NCBI RefSeq assembly: GCF_014842255.1
Contig: NZ_JACYVH010000007.1
Location: 19,548 to 83,547 of the forward strand
Source: Frigoribacterium sp. CFBP 13712
Lineage (GTDB): Bacteria > Actinomycetota > Actinomycetes > Actinomycetales > Microbacteriaceae
Length of the DNA stretch: 64,000 bases
Direction of reading: 5' to 3'
The translations under genes were made by a program, and so were the position numbers. Shown in pieces: positions 19,000 through 27,424 of this stretch. Under the pieces are notes generated by a model. That model did no database searches. It was not told where the DNA came from and worked only from the letters and a program-made list of their open reading frames with translations. Within the stretch, counting starts at the first letter, position 1. The number at the start of each line of letters is the position of its first letter.

Positions 19000-20072
19000 G
19001 GGGCGACCTCGCGCCACCACGCCAGGTGCGCCGCGGCGGTGTCGTCGAGGGTGGGGGCCAGAGAGGTGCCGGCCGGAAGCGCCGTCGACCGCGGGTCGCG
19101 GTGCGCGGCGAGCAGCGCGGCCGCCAGGGCGCCGTCGGACTCGGGGTCGTACAGGGCGATGCTGCCGGGCCGGAGGGCGTCCATCTCGCGGGTGTACCGG
19201 GTGTCGGCGACCACGGCCCGGCGACCCTGCTCGGCCCAGTCGAGCAGCGAGCGGGACGCCGACCAGTGGCGGTGCGCCACGAGGGGCACGACGGGTGCGT
19301 GGAAAGCGGCGGCGTAGGCCTCGTCTCCGAGTCGCCCCGTCACCTCGAAGCGGACGCCGACCGCCGTCGCGGCCGACGCCAGCGCCTCGACGTCGCGCTC
19401 GTGACCGGCCGACGGGCCGCCGAGGGCCACGACCGTCGCCGATGCCGCCTCGCCCCGGCGCACCAGGTCGCCGCAGGCCGCGATCGCGTCGTCGTGCCCC
19501 TTGCCCGGGTAGACGTAGCCGGCGATGACGACGCGCAGCTCGGACGGGTCGACCGCAGGAGGCGCGGATGCGGCATCCACGCCCGACCCCGCCGACCCCG
19601 CCGAGGCGAACGGCGCGCCGGGTCGCGTCCCGAGCGGGGCGACCAGCACGCGGGGGAGAGCGTCGTCGACGTGCTCGGCCAGCAGCGACCGCTCGTGCTC
19701 GCTGCTCACGACGACGCCGTGGGCGGCCCGCGCCATGCGACGGTACGCGGCGGCGCGCCGGTGCACCGCGGTCTCGCCGTCCGACGGCTGGGGGAGGTCG
19801 TGCAGGGTCACCGTCAGCGAGGTGAGGGCGGCCAGTCGTTCGATCCGGTCGGCCGCGTCTTCGAGACTCGACCCGAACAGCTTGTCGGTCACGTGCAGAT
19901 GGACCCGGGCGGGGCGCTCGTCGGCGACGAGGGTCTCGGCGAGCTCGGCCGTCGCGACGTCGCGACGCCGCACAGCCGGGTCGGCCTCGATCAGCGAAGC
20001 GGCGACGTCGGACGCGTAGGCCGTCACGCCGTGAGAGGGCGGGCCGACGACGATGCAGAGTGGGGTGGGCAC
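18996..20072 (-). CDS. GT4-like glycosyltransferase
   Basis: 358 residues, GT-B type. The C-terminal domain opens with VIAGYVYPGKGHDDAIAACG (donor-binding side), the N-terminal half has the Rossmann-like LCIVVGPPSHGVTAYASD. The later DPESDGALAAALLAA is the typical end of a GT4 domain, though the E-x7-E motif is degenerate. GTG start at 20072 precedes CCCACCCCACTC; the long open frame further upstream runs into the divergent gene and was rejected. First gene of the minus-strand arm of the divergent glycosyltransferase cluster. Contains one GGAGGCGCGG motif at 19558. Confidence 0.8.
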   Translation of the reverse strand: MPTPLCIVVGPPSHGVTAYASDVAASLIEADPAVRRRDVATAELAETLVADERPARVHLHVTDKLFGSSLEDAADRIERLAALTSLTVTLHDLPQPSDGETAVHRRAAAYRRMARAAHGVVVSSEHERSLLAEHVDDALPRVLVAPLGTRPGAPFASAGSAGSGVDAASAPPAVDPSELRVVIAGYVYPGKGHDDAIAACGDLVRRGEAASATVVALGGPSAGHERDVEALASAATAVGVRFEVTGRLGDEAYAAAFHAPVVPLVAHRHWSASRSLLDWAEQGRRAVVADTRYTREMDALRPGSIALYDPESDGALAAALLAAHRDPRSTALPAGTSLAPTLDDTAAAHLAWWREVAP

Positions 20073-20231
20073 GCGTCGGACGTTACACGCGGCAGCACCC
20101 CCGCCCGAGCGCCTGCCGAGGCCCCTGTGGAGAACGACGGACAGCACGCACCCGATCGGCCTCCCTGGGAGTACGTTCCACAGGTGGCCCGAGTCGTCGT
20201 CGACGCTCGGGCGCCGAGAAGCGGAGGAAGC

Positions 20232-21401
20232 ATGACGCGCCCCTTGCGCGTCGTGGCCGTCCCCGCCTCGCACCCCTACGTGCGTCGGGTGACCGCCGAC
20301 GACGCGATCACACTCCACGACGACCCGCGCCCCGACGGCGCCGGGCCGGGCGTCTGGTGGCCCCCGGTCGCGCTCGACGCGGCCTGGATCCGCGCCCACG
20401 CCGACGAGGCCGACCTGCTGCACATCCACTTCGGCACCGAGTCGTTCGACGTCGCCCACCTCGTGGACGCCGTCGACGCGGCCCACGCCGTCGGCTGGCC
20501 CGTCGTCCAGACAGTCCACGACCTCGACCACCCGCAGCTCGCCGACGCCGACCAGGGCCGCTACGTCGCCCAGCTCGACGCCCTCTTGCCCCGTGTCGAC
20601 GCGGTTCTGACCCTGACCGAGGGCGCCGCGGCCGAGATCGCGCGCCGCTGGGGAGTCGAGGCCGTCGTCGTGCCGCACCCGCGCCTCCTCGGCTCCGACT
20701 TCACCGCCGACACCGCGCCCATCGGGTTCGCCGCCGACGGGCGGGTCGTCGGCCTGCACCTGAAGGACCTCCGGCCCGGCGTCGACGGACCGGGTGCCAC
20801 GACGGCGCTCGTCGCGGCCCTCGACCTCCTCCGCGCCCGCGGGGACGCCGTCACGGGCGAGGTGCGCCTGCACCGCTCCGTCCGCGACTCCGCCGCCCGC
20901 GACGAGGTCCGACGCCTCTGCGCCGCCTCCGACGCGGTCGTCCTCGTCGAGCACGACCGCCTCGACGACACCGCGCTCGCCGCAGGGCTCGCCCGCCTCG
21001 ACGCCTGCGTGCTGCCCTACCGGCACGGCACCCACTCGGGCTGGCTCGAGCTCTGCTGGGACCTCGGAGTGCCCGTCGTCGCACCCGACACGGGGCACTA
21101 CGCCGACCAGCACGACGACCCCACCGTCGCCTCCGCCCGGTTCGCCGCCGACGGCTCGGCGCTCGCCGACGCCCTCGACGGGGTGCTCCGGGCGGGTGCC
21201 CGCCCCGGCACGACACATCGACGTGACATCATCACTGCCCGATCGGCCGAACGCGACCGGGTCGACAGGGATGTCGTCCGCGCTCACCTGGCCGTCTACC
21301 GCGCCGCCCTGGCGCGTCCCCGAGCTCGGCCGGCACCGTCGGATCCCACGATCCAGCCCGCCCGACGACCCGCCCCGCCCGCCGAGAGGACCCCTGCGTG
21401 A
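20232..21401 (+). CDS. Predicted GT-B fold glycosyltransferase
   Basis: 389 residues with two Rossmann-like halves: RVVAVPASHPYVRRV and QTVHDLDHPQLADADQG in the first, GRVVGLHLKDLRPG and the acceptor/donor loop GWLELCWDLGVPVVAPDTGH in the second. No signal peptide. The ATG at 20232 has ggagga upstream. First gene of the plus-strand arm, GTGA-overlapping the next GT4 gene. Similarity to GT4 is distant, so a degenerate, possibly regulatory, member cannot be excluded. The 159-base gap to the divergent partner must hold both promoters. Confidence 0.75.
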   Translation: MTRPLRVVAVPASHPYVRRVTADDAITLHDDPRPDGAGPGVWWPPVALDAAWIRAHADEADLLHIHFGTESFDVAHLVDAVDAAHAVGWPVVQTVHDLDHPQLADADQGRYVAQLDALLPRVDAVLTLTEGAAAEIARRWGVEAVVVPHPRLLGSDFTADTAPIGFAADGRVVGLHLKDLRPGVDGPGATTALVAALDLLRARGDAVTGEVRLHRSVRDSAARDEVRRLCAASDAVVLVEHDRLDDTALAAGLARLDACVLPYRHGTHSGWLELCWDLGVPVVAPDTGHYADQHDDPTVASARFAADGSALADALDGVLRAGARPGTTHRRDIITARSAERDRVDRDVVRAHLAVYRAALARPRARPAPSDPTIQPARRPAPPAERTPA

Positions 21402-22597
21402 CACCGCCACGACCCTTGCGCATCGCCACCATCGCCCCACTCCGGTACCCCATCCGACAGCCGCACGCCGGCGGCGTCGAGTCGGCTCTGTGGAACGAGG
21501 TCGCGACCCTCCGCTCACGCGGTCACCATGTCGACCTCGTCGCCCCGCGCGGCTCGGACTTCATGACCGGCGGCCCGGCCGAGTACGTCATGCCCGCCGT
21601 CGCGTGGGCCGAGGGCGAGATCGCCGCCGACGACACCTACCCGGCTGGTTACCTCGACGACGCGCTGCCCCGTCTCGACGCGGCCCTCGACCGCATCCGC
21701 CGTCACGCCGACGACTACGACGTGGTCGTCAACCACTGCCTGCACGGTCTCCCGCTCGAGCGTGCCGGATCGCTCGGAGTCCCCGTCGTCTCGACCCTGC
21801 ACACGCCCGTCATCCCCGAGCTGCTCGCCGCCGACCGCGCGTCGGTGGGCGGTCGCAGCACGTTCCTGTCGGTCAGTCGCCACACGGCCGACGAGTGGTC
21901 GGCCGCGGGCGTCGACTCGGTCGTGCTGCCGAACGGCGTCGACGAGTCGCTCTGGCCCCTGGGGCCGGGAGGCGCGGGTCTCGTCTGGTTCGGACGTCTC
22001 GTCCCCGAGAAGGGCACCCATCTCGCGATCGAGGCCGCGCGTCTCCTCGACCTGCCTCTGACGATCGTCGGTCGAATCGGCGACCAGGCCTATTTCGACC
22101 ACTTCGTCGCCCCCGCGCTCGGCGACCGGGTCGCCTACGTCGGGCCTCTCGGGCAGGCCGAGCTGGCGGAGCTCGTCGGTCGGAGCGCCTGCTCGCTCAC
22201 GACCCCGGTCTGGGCTGAGCCGTTCGGGCTCGTCGTGCCCGAGGCGCTCATGACGGGCACCCCCGTCGCCGCGCACGACGTGGGCGGGGTCACCGAGATC
22301 GCCCGCGGTTCCGTCGGGATCACCACCGTCACCCCGGGCGACCCGGCCGCATTGGCCGTCGCCGCGCGGGATCTCATCGAGGCGTCGCGCACGCCCGGAG
22401 GTCGCGACGACATCCGCGCCAGCACCATCGCGCGCTTCTCGCTCGGAGCCCGGGTCGACCGCCTCGAGGAGGTGCTGCGCGCGACGGTGCGCCGCGAGGG
22501 TCTCCGCCGCGAGGGTCTCGACCACGACGCTCTCGAGGTCGACACGTCGGACGCGTCTGACGCGTCGCACGCCGAGCGGCCCGAGGAGGCCGCGTGA
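21398..22597 (+). CDS. GT4 family glycosyltransferase
   Basis: Clear GT4 retaining glycosyltransferase of 399 residues: acceptor-domain GGVESALWNEVATLRSRGH (residues about 28-46), donor-domain GRLVPEKGTHLAIEAARLL (about 205-225) and the E-x7-E nucleotide-sugar motif EPFGLVVPEALMTGTPV near 275. A polar C-terminal tail rich in Asp/Ser follows the domain. GTG start sits in the previous stop, and its own stop overlaps the next gene, so the three plus-strand genes are one translationally coupled unit. Confidence 0.9.
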   Translation: MTPPRPLRIATIAPLRYPIRQPHAGGVESALWNEVATLRSRGHHVDLVAPRGSDFMTGGPAEYVMPAVAWAEGEIAADDTYPAGYLDDALPRLDAALDRIRRHADDYDVVVNHCLHGLPLERAGSLGVPVVSTLHTPVIPELLAADRASVGGRSTFLSVSRHTADEWSAAGVDSVVLPNGVDESLWPLGPGGAGLVWFGRLVPEKGTHLAIEAARLLDLPLTIVGRIGDQAYFDHFVAPALGDRVAYVGPLGQAELAELVGRSACSLTTPVWAEPFGLVVPEALMTGTPVAAHDVGGVTEIARGSVGITTVTPGDPAALAVAARDLIEASRTPGGRDDIRASTIARFSLGARVDRLEEVLRATVRREGLRREGLDHDALEVDTSDASDASHAERPEEAA

Positions 22598-24561
22598 CCC
22601 GACCCGTCGTCGGCTGGTACCTGCATCATCACGGGGGAGGGCACGTCGCACGGTTCCGGGCCGTCCGCCCTCAGGTCGACGCCGACGTCGTCGTGTTCAG
22701 CTCGCGCCCCGCGCCCGACGACCTGCCCGCGGACACCCGCTGGACGACCCTTCCGCCCGACGCCGGGGTCGAGATAGACGATGCCGGGCGCGAGCTCGAC
22801 CCCGCCGGGGCCGACCCGACGGCGGACGGCGTGCTGCACTGGGCGCCGCTCGGTCACCGGGGTCATCGCGACCGGCTCGCGGCGATCGCCGAGACCGTCG
22901 CCCGCGAGCGGATCGACGCGATGGTCGTCGACGTCTCGGTCGAGGTCGGACTGCTCGCGCGCCTCCTCGGCGTCCCGGTCGTGCTGTTCACCCAGCCCGG
23001 TGATCGCGACGACGAGCCGCACGCCCTGATCGAACGCCTCGCCGCCGCGATCGTCGCCCCCTGGCCGCGCGAGCTCATGGAGCCGGCGCATCTCGCCGCC
23101 CATCGCGACCTCGTCGCCTGCACCGGCGGCATCAGCCGGCACGACGGCCGCGCGGCACCTCGTGAGCCTGCGGCCGAACCCGACGGCACCCGCGTGCTCG
23201 TCCTCGCCGGAGGCGGCGGACACGACGTCACCGCCGACGACATCGAGGAGGCGCGCGCGGCCACCCCGGGAACGCACTGGACGGTGCTCGGGGTCGACGG
23301 CGTCGACGGGCAGCCGTCCGTCGTGGTGGACGACCCGTGGCCGGCCCTGAACCGGGCCGACGTGGTCGTCACCTGGGCGGGGCAGAACGCCGTCGCCGAC
23401 ATCGCCGCCGCAGGTGCCCGTGCGATCGTCGTGCCGCAGACGAGGCCCTTCGGCGAGCAGATCGCGACCGCGACCGCACTCGACCGCGCGGGGCTCGCCG
23501 TCGTCGAGCCGGTCTGGCCGACGGCCGAGCGGTGGCCCGAGGTCATCGCGCGCGCTCTCGAGCTCGAGCCCGACTGGGCGCGGTGGGGCACGGCCGGAGC
23601 CGCCCGCCGGGCCGCCGACGTCATCGAGCGCGTCGCCGGTTCGGAGCAGCAGCCCGGTCGGCACGTCGCCGTCGTCACCCTCTGCTCGGTCGCCCGGCTC
23701 GACCACCTGCGGCATCAGCTCGCGGCCGTCGTGCGCGATGCCGCGTCGCCCGAGCCCGGACCCGAGCCCGGACCCGACGCGTCTGCCCCGTCACGGTCGA
23801 CGACTCCGCGGGTGTCCACCGTCGTGGTCTGGCTCGACGACGAGCCCGCCCCGAGCGATCTGGGCGTCGACCTCGTGGTGCACATGCCGCCGGCCGCCGA
23901 GGGCTTCCGGCTCGCCGCCGCACGCAACGCCGGGGCCGACGCCGCCGTGGGGCTCGGCGCCGACCTCGTGGTGTTCCTCGACGCCGACTGCGTGCCCTCG
24001 CCCTCGCTGGTCTCCCGCTACGTCGACGCCGCCCGCGCCGAACCCGACGCGGTGCTCTGCGGTCCCGTCACCTACCTCGCGCCCGGCGTCGACGTCGACG
24101 ACCCGGCCGTGCTCGCCGAGCTGACCGCTCCGCACGCGGCTCGACCCGCGCCTCCTGCGGGGCTGCTGACACGGGCCGGCGACGGCGAGTACGCCCTGTT
24201 CTGGTCGCTCTCATTCGCGCTCACGGCACGGGCCTGGCGCTCCGGTCCGCGCTTCGACGAGCGCTACGTCGGCTACGGCGGCGAGGACACCGACTTCGCC
24301 TTCGCGTTCCGCCGGGCGGGTCGGCCGCTCGTCTGGGTCGGCGGGGCCGACGCGTACCACCAGCACCACCCGACCTCGTCGCCCCCGTGGCAGCACCTCG
24401 ACGACGTGCTCCGCAACGGGCGGCTCTTCGCCGAGCAGTGGGGGGAGTGGCCGATGACGGGCTGGCTCGAGGCCTTCGCCCGCGGAGGAGCGGTGCGGCG
24501 CGTCGCCGACGGCTGGGAGCGCGTACCCGAGTGGGACGGCTCGCCCCGGCCCGGCGCGTGA
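22594..24561 (+). CDS. Fused glycosyltransferase: GT28-like N-terminal half plus GT2 C-terminal half
   Basis: 655 residues in two enzymes joined by a Pro/Glu/Ser linker (around 375-400). The first half resembles MurG/GT28: WYLHHHGGGHVARF at the N-terminus and TWAGQNAVADIAAAG, VPQTRPFGEQ in the donor domain. The second half is a GT-A enzyme whose VFLDADCVPSPSLV and YVGYGGEDTDFAFAFRRAG closely parallel the separate GT2 at 17.7 kb. Two catalytic units in one chain suggest consecutive sugar additions on one acceptor. GTGA overlap with the preceding GT4. The 3' end runs into a degenerate tandem repeat that reproduces its stop region. Confidence 0.85.
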   Translation: MTRPVVGWYLHHHGGGHVARFRAVRPQVDADVVVFSSRPAPDDLPADTRWTTLPPDAGVEIDDAGRELDPAGADPTADGVLHWAPLGHRGHRDRLAAIAETVARERIDAMVVDVSVEVGLLARLLGVPVVLFTQPGDRDDEPHALIERLAAAIVAPWPRELMEPAHLAAHRDLVACTGGISRHDGRAAPREPAAEPDGTRVLVLAGGGGHDVTADDIEEARAATPGTHWTVLGVDGVDGQPSVVVDDPWPALNRADVVVTWAGQNAVADIAAAGARAIVVPQTRPFGEQIATATALDRAGLAVVEPVWPTAERWPEVIARALELEPDWARWGTAGAARRAADVIERVAGSEQQPGRHVAVVTLCSVARLDHLRHQLAAVVRDAASPEPGPEPGPDASAPSRSTTPRVSTVVVWLDDEPAPSDLGVDLVVHMPPAAEGFRLAAARNAGADAAVGLGADLVVFLDADCVPSPSLVSRYVDAARAEPDAVLCGPVTYLAPGVDVDDPAVLAELTAPHAARPAPPAGLLTRAGDGEYALFWSLSFALTARAWRSGPRFDERYVGYGGEDTDFAFAFRRAGRPLVWVGGADAYHQHHPTSSPPWQHLDDVLRNGRLFAEQWGEWPMTGWLEAFARGGAVRRVADGWERVPEWDGSPRPGA

Positions 24562-24630
24562 GTCCGCTCAGCGCATGAGCGTGCAGCGTTTGAGCCCGCT
24601 CGGCGCGTGAACCCGCTCAGCGCGTGAGCG
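24553..24630. repeat. Degenerate tandem repeat spanning two convergent stop codons
   Basis: Four to five loose copies of a roughly 17-base unit (gcgcgtgagcccgctca and variants) cover the stop codon of the fused glycosyltransferase (24559-24561) and the stop of mshD on the other strand (24617-24619). Confidence 0.65.
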
Positions 24631-25498
24631 TGTACTGCACGTCGACCGCGTGGTCGGTGAATCCGCGCGCCGCGTACAGGCGGAGCGCCGCCGTGTTGTC
24701 ACCCTCGACGTAGAGAGCCGCCGTGCCGACGCCCCTCTCGGCGAGGCGGGCCATCCCGGCGTCGACCACCGCGCCTCCCAGGCCCTCGCCCTGGTGGTCG
24801 GGGGAGACCCCGACCGCGTAGAACTCGCCCGGCTGGCCGGTCTCGACCTTGAGCCAGCAGAACGCGATCAGCTCGTCGCCGCGCCAGAGCAGCACGAAGT
24901 CGTCGGCGTCGAACCACGAGTCGGCGCGGCGCGCGTCGAGATCGCCCTGATCGAGCGAGCCCTGCTCGGGGTGATCGGCGAACGCGCGGGCGTTGAGGTC
25001 GAGCCAGGCCGTGTCGTCGACGCCGGGCCGGAAGGCGGCGACGCGGTCGCCGTCCGACAGACGGGGTGCGCGCGAGGTCACCGGGGCCCGCTGCTGCAGC
25101 AGTCGGCGGGTCTCGACGGCGCCGAAGCGGGAGCCGAGCGCCCGTGCGCCGGGCAGATCGCCGTGGGCCCAGAAGGCGATCGGGCCGGTCGTCTCGTCGA
25201 GCACCGTCTGCACGAGCCGCGCACCGAGACCACGGCCGCGGTGCTCGGGGTGCACGGCGAGCTCGGCCTCGCCCTCCCGGACGATCGCCGCCGCCTGGCC
25301 GTCGCCCAGCACCCGGGCCTCGCCCGAGCGCAGCTCGACCAGCGACTGGTCGTTGAACGGGGGGCTCCCGTCGGTCGTCGCGGCTGCGGACGCCAGGGCC
25401 AGCACGTCGGCGACCCGGCCCGCACCGCCCGTGCCGCCCGCACCGCTTCCGTCGAAGGCGGCCGAGGAGGCGCGGGTCGACCCGCCGGGATCGCTCAC
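24617..25498 (-). CDS. mshD: Mycothiol synthase
   Basis: Acetyl-CoA:Cys-GlcN-Ins acetyltransferase, last step of mycothiol synthesis, the actinobacterial low-molecular-weight thiol. Two GNAT domains: VHPEHRGRGLGARLVQ (first, about residue 80) and VSPDHQGEGLGGAVVD (second, about 225), the latter followed by the classic LYVEGDNTAALRLYAARGF. 293 residues. GTG start at 25498, just after the glnR stop. The N-terminal STRASSAAF is encoded by a copy of the dispersed GGAGGCGCGG motif, so the first residues may be a recent, non-essential addition. Confidence 0.93.
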   Translation of the reverse strand: MSDPGGSTRASSAAFDGSGAGGTGGAGRVADVLALASAAATTDGSPPFNDQSLVELRSGEARVLGDGQAAAIVREGEAELAVHPEHRGRGLGARLVQTVLDETTGPIAFWAHGDLPGARALGSRFGAVETRRLLQQRAPVTSRAPRLSDGDRVAAFRPGVDDTAWLDLNARAFADHPEQGSLDQGDLDARRADSWFDADDFVLLWRGDELIAFCWLKVETGQPGEFYAVGVSPDHQGEGLGGAVVDAGMARLAERGVGTAALYVEGDNTAALRLYAARGFTDHAVDVQYTLTR

Positions 25499-25500
25499 GG

Positions 25501-26181
25501 TCAGGCCCCCGGCGCGACGTTGTCGTCGTCGTAGACGTTGAACCGGTAGCCGACGTTGCGCACGGTGCCGATCAGCGACTCGAGGTCGCCGAGCTTGGCG
25601 CGGAGACGGCGGACGTGCACGTCGACCGTGCGGGTGCCGCCGAAGTAGTCGTAGCCCCAGACCTCGCTGAGCAGCTGCTCGCGCGTGAAGACCCGGGAGG
25701 GGTGCGTCGCGAAGAACCGGAGCAGCTCGAACTCCTTGAAGGTGAGGTCGAGCGGACGGCCGTGCACCTTGGCCGAGTAGCTCGCCTCGTCGATGACGAC
25801 ACCCGACGCGTGGATCTTCGACCCGGTCTGCGACTGCGCGAGCCGCCCCGTGACGAGCCGGATGCGGGCGTCGACCTCGGCGGGGCCGGCGCCCTCGAGG
25901 ATGACGTCGTCGACACCCCACTCGGCGTTGACCGCGGTGAGCCCGCCCTCGGTGAGCACGAGCACGATCGGCACGGTGACGCCCGTCGTGCGGAGGATCT
26001 TGCAGAGCGACTTGGCGCTCGCGAGATCGGCCCGCGCGTCGACGAAGATCAGATCGCTCGACGGCGCGTTCACCAGTTGCGCGGGTTCGGCGGGGATCTG
26101 GCGGGTACGGTGACTGAGGAGTGCGAGCGCGGGGAGGACGTCGGGCCCGCCTGCCGAGGTCAGTACCAAGAGCTGCGCCAC
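25501..26181 (-). CDS. glnR: GlnR-type OmpR-family regulator with atypical receiver
   Basis: 226 residues. The N-terminal receiver-like domain ([20 protein letters not shown], later [20 protein letters not shown]) matches actinobacterial GlnR, which lacks a normal phosphorylation pocket and has no partner kinase; the C-terminal winged helix ([35 protein letters not shown]) binds DNA. Members control nitrogen assimilation genes. GTG start at 26181 with ggaggt nearby and a TACATT -10 further up. Followed two bases later by mshD, a gene order I believe common in actinobacteria. Confidence 0.88.
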   Translation of the reverse strand: MAQLLVLTSAGGPDVLPALALLSHRTRQIPAEPAQLVNAPSSDLIFVDARADLASAKSLCKILRTTGVTVPIVLVLTEGGLTAVNAEWGVDDVILEGAGPAEVDARIRLVTGRLAQSQTGSKIHASGVVIDEASYSAKVHGRPLDLTFKEFELLRFFATHPSRVFTREQLLSEVWGYDYFGGTRTVDVHVRRLRAKLGDLESLIGTVRNVGYRFNVYDDDNVAPGA

Positions 26182-26280
26182 ACGACCTCCAGTGAATGTA
26201 CTGTCGAGCAGTCTAAAACATGAGCCCGGCCCATCCCGACCACCCGATGCTAGGGCAGGTCTCGAACGGAGAACGACGAA

Positions 26281-26574
26281 GTGGCAGATCCCCTGACCCC
26301 CAGCGCGGTCGACACGGCGCGGCTCAAGCCGCTGACGATCATCCCCGTGTGGCTCGCCGCCGTCGTCGCGGCCGTGCTCATCGTCGTCGTCGCCCCGCGC
26401 GACGAGGCGTTCACCTGGCTCTCCCTCTCGCTGGGCGGTCTGATCGTCCTGACGTTCGTGCTGCAGCTCGCGGCGAGTCAGAAGGACGGCCTCGTGTCGC
26501 GCACGATGCTGGCCCTCTGCGGCAGCCTCGTCGTGCTCGCCGTCGCGACCCTGGTGGTGGCCGTCACCGGCTGA
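26281..26574 (+). CDS. Small three-helix membrane protein (97 aa)
   Basis: Three hydrophobic segments: [18 protein letters not shown] (about 20-37), [19 protein letters not shown] (about 46-64) and [20 protein letters not shown] (about 76-95). No charged active-site residues stand out and no function is known to me; similar short membrane proteins sit beside glnR in related genomes. GTG start at 26281 after an aacggagaacgac purine stretch. Divergent from glnR. Confidence 0.75.
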   Translation: MADPLTPSAVDTARLKPLTIIPVWLAAVVAAVLIVVVAPRDEAFTWLSLSLGGLIVLTFVLQLAASQKDGLVSRTMLALCGSLVVLAVATLVVAVTG

Positions 26575-26656
26575 CCCGCCGCGGCCGCTCCGGGCGGCGC
26601 GCCTGCCGATGCTCCGAGGGTCTGCTGAGGCCCTCCCGATGTCGGTGGTCGGCGGG

Positions 26657-26662
26657 TAGGGT
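26657..26662 (+). promoter_or_regulatory. -10 element of a leaderless promoter
   Basis: TAGGGT, seven bases before the ATG at 26670, without Shine-Dalgarno. Confidence 0.55.
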
Positions 26663-26669
26663 TGCCCGC

Positions 26670-26786
26670 ATGGATTCCTTGCTCGCTCTCGAGTTGTTCT
26701 TCGTCGGCCTCCTCGCCCTGGCGTCCCTCGGCATCGGGTTCGTGTCGGTCGTCGTGCTGGTCAAGCTCTTCAAGGGTCAGCGCTGA
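26670..26786 (+). CDS. Very small single-helix membrane protein (38 aa)
   Basis: [20 protein letters not shown] continues into one long hydrophobic helix and ends KLFKGQR, a typical cytoplasmic positive end. It is preceded by a good leaderless -10 and ends three bases before the nitrobindin-like gene, so it is probably the first cistron of the nitrobindin/ygfZ operon. Function unknown; its size puts it below common gene-finder limits. Confidence 0.65.
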   Translation: MDSLLALELFFVGLLALASLGIGFVSVVVLVKLFKGQR

Positions 26787-26788
26787 CC

Positions 26789-27424
26789 TTGATCGACATC
26801 CCCACCGACCTGCCGTCGGAGCTCGTCCCCCTGTCGTGGTTGATCGGCGTATGGGAGGGCACCGGCGTCGTCGACTACAAGATCGGCGAAGGCGACCCCG
26901 ACCTGCCCGCCGAGGGCTCCGAGCCCGCCGAGCGGCGCGTCCACGAGTTCGGTCAGCGCATCAGCTTCAGCCACGACGGCCTGCCGTTCCTCAACTACAG
27001 CTCGTTCACCTGGCTGCTCGACGACGAGCGCACGCCGTTGACGACCGAGACGGGCTACTGGCGGCTCGAGCGGCCGGCCGAGGTGGGCGACCGCGGTCCG
27101 GGCATGCTGCCCGGCGTCGGCGTCCAGCCGTACAACTCGGCGCGTGCCGTCGAGATCCTCCGCACCCCCGACGACGGCTTCGGTCTCGAGGTGCAGATCG
27201 TGCACCCCACCGGGGTCAACGAGCTCTACCTGGGTCGCGTCAAGGGCCCGCGCATCGATCTCGCGACCGACGCCGTGCTGCGCTCGAGCAACGCCAAAGA
27301 GCACTCGGCGTCGACCCGCATGTACGGGCTCGTCGAGAACGACCTCCTCTGGGCATGGGACATCGCGGCCCTCGGCCAGGAGCTGCGCACGCACGCGTCC
27401 GGCAGGTTGTCGCGCGTTGACTGA
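26789..27424 (+). CDS. Nitrobindin-like heme-binding beta-barrel protein (FABP/DUF1794 family)
   Basis: 211 residues with the family's opening PLSWLIGVWEGTGVVDY (the GxWxGxG barrel motif) and the matching end strand HSASTRMYGLVENDLLWAWD. Characterised members bind ferric heme in a beta-barrel and isomerise peroxynitrite; Mycobacterium Rv2717c belongs here. Start is TTG 26789, three bases after the 38-aa gene; no better start keeps the N-terminal motif. Overlaps ygfZ by eight bases. Partner genes suggest a role in redox or nitrosative protection. Confidence 0.88.
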   Translation: MIDIPTDLPSELVPLSWLIGVWEGTGVVDYKIGEGDPDLPAEGSEPAERRVHEFGQRISFSHDGLPFLNYSSFTWLLDDERTPLTTETGYWRLERPAEVGDRGPGMLPGVGVQPYNSARAVEILRTPDDGFGLEVQIVHPTGVNELYLGRVKGPRIDLATDAVLRSSNAKEHSASTRMYGLVENDLLWAWDIAALGQELRTHASGRLSRVD

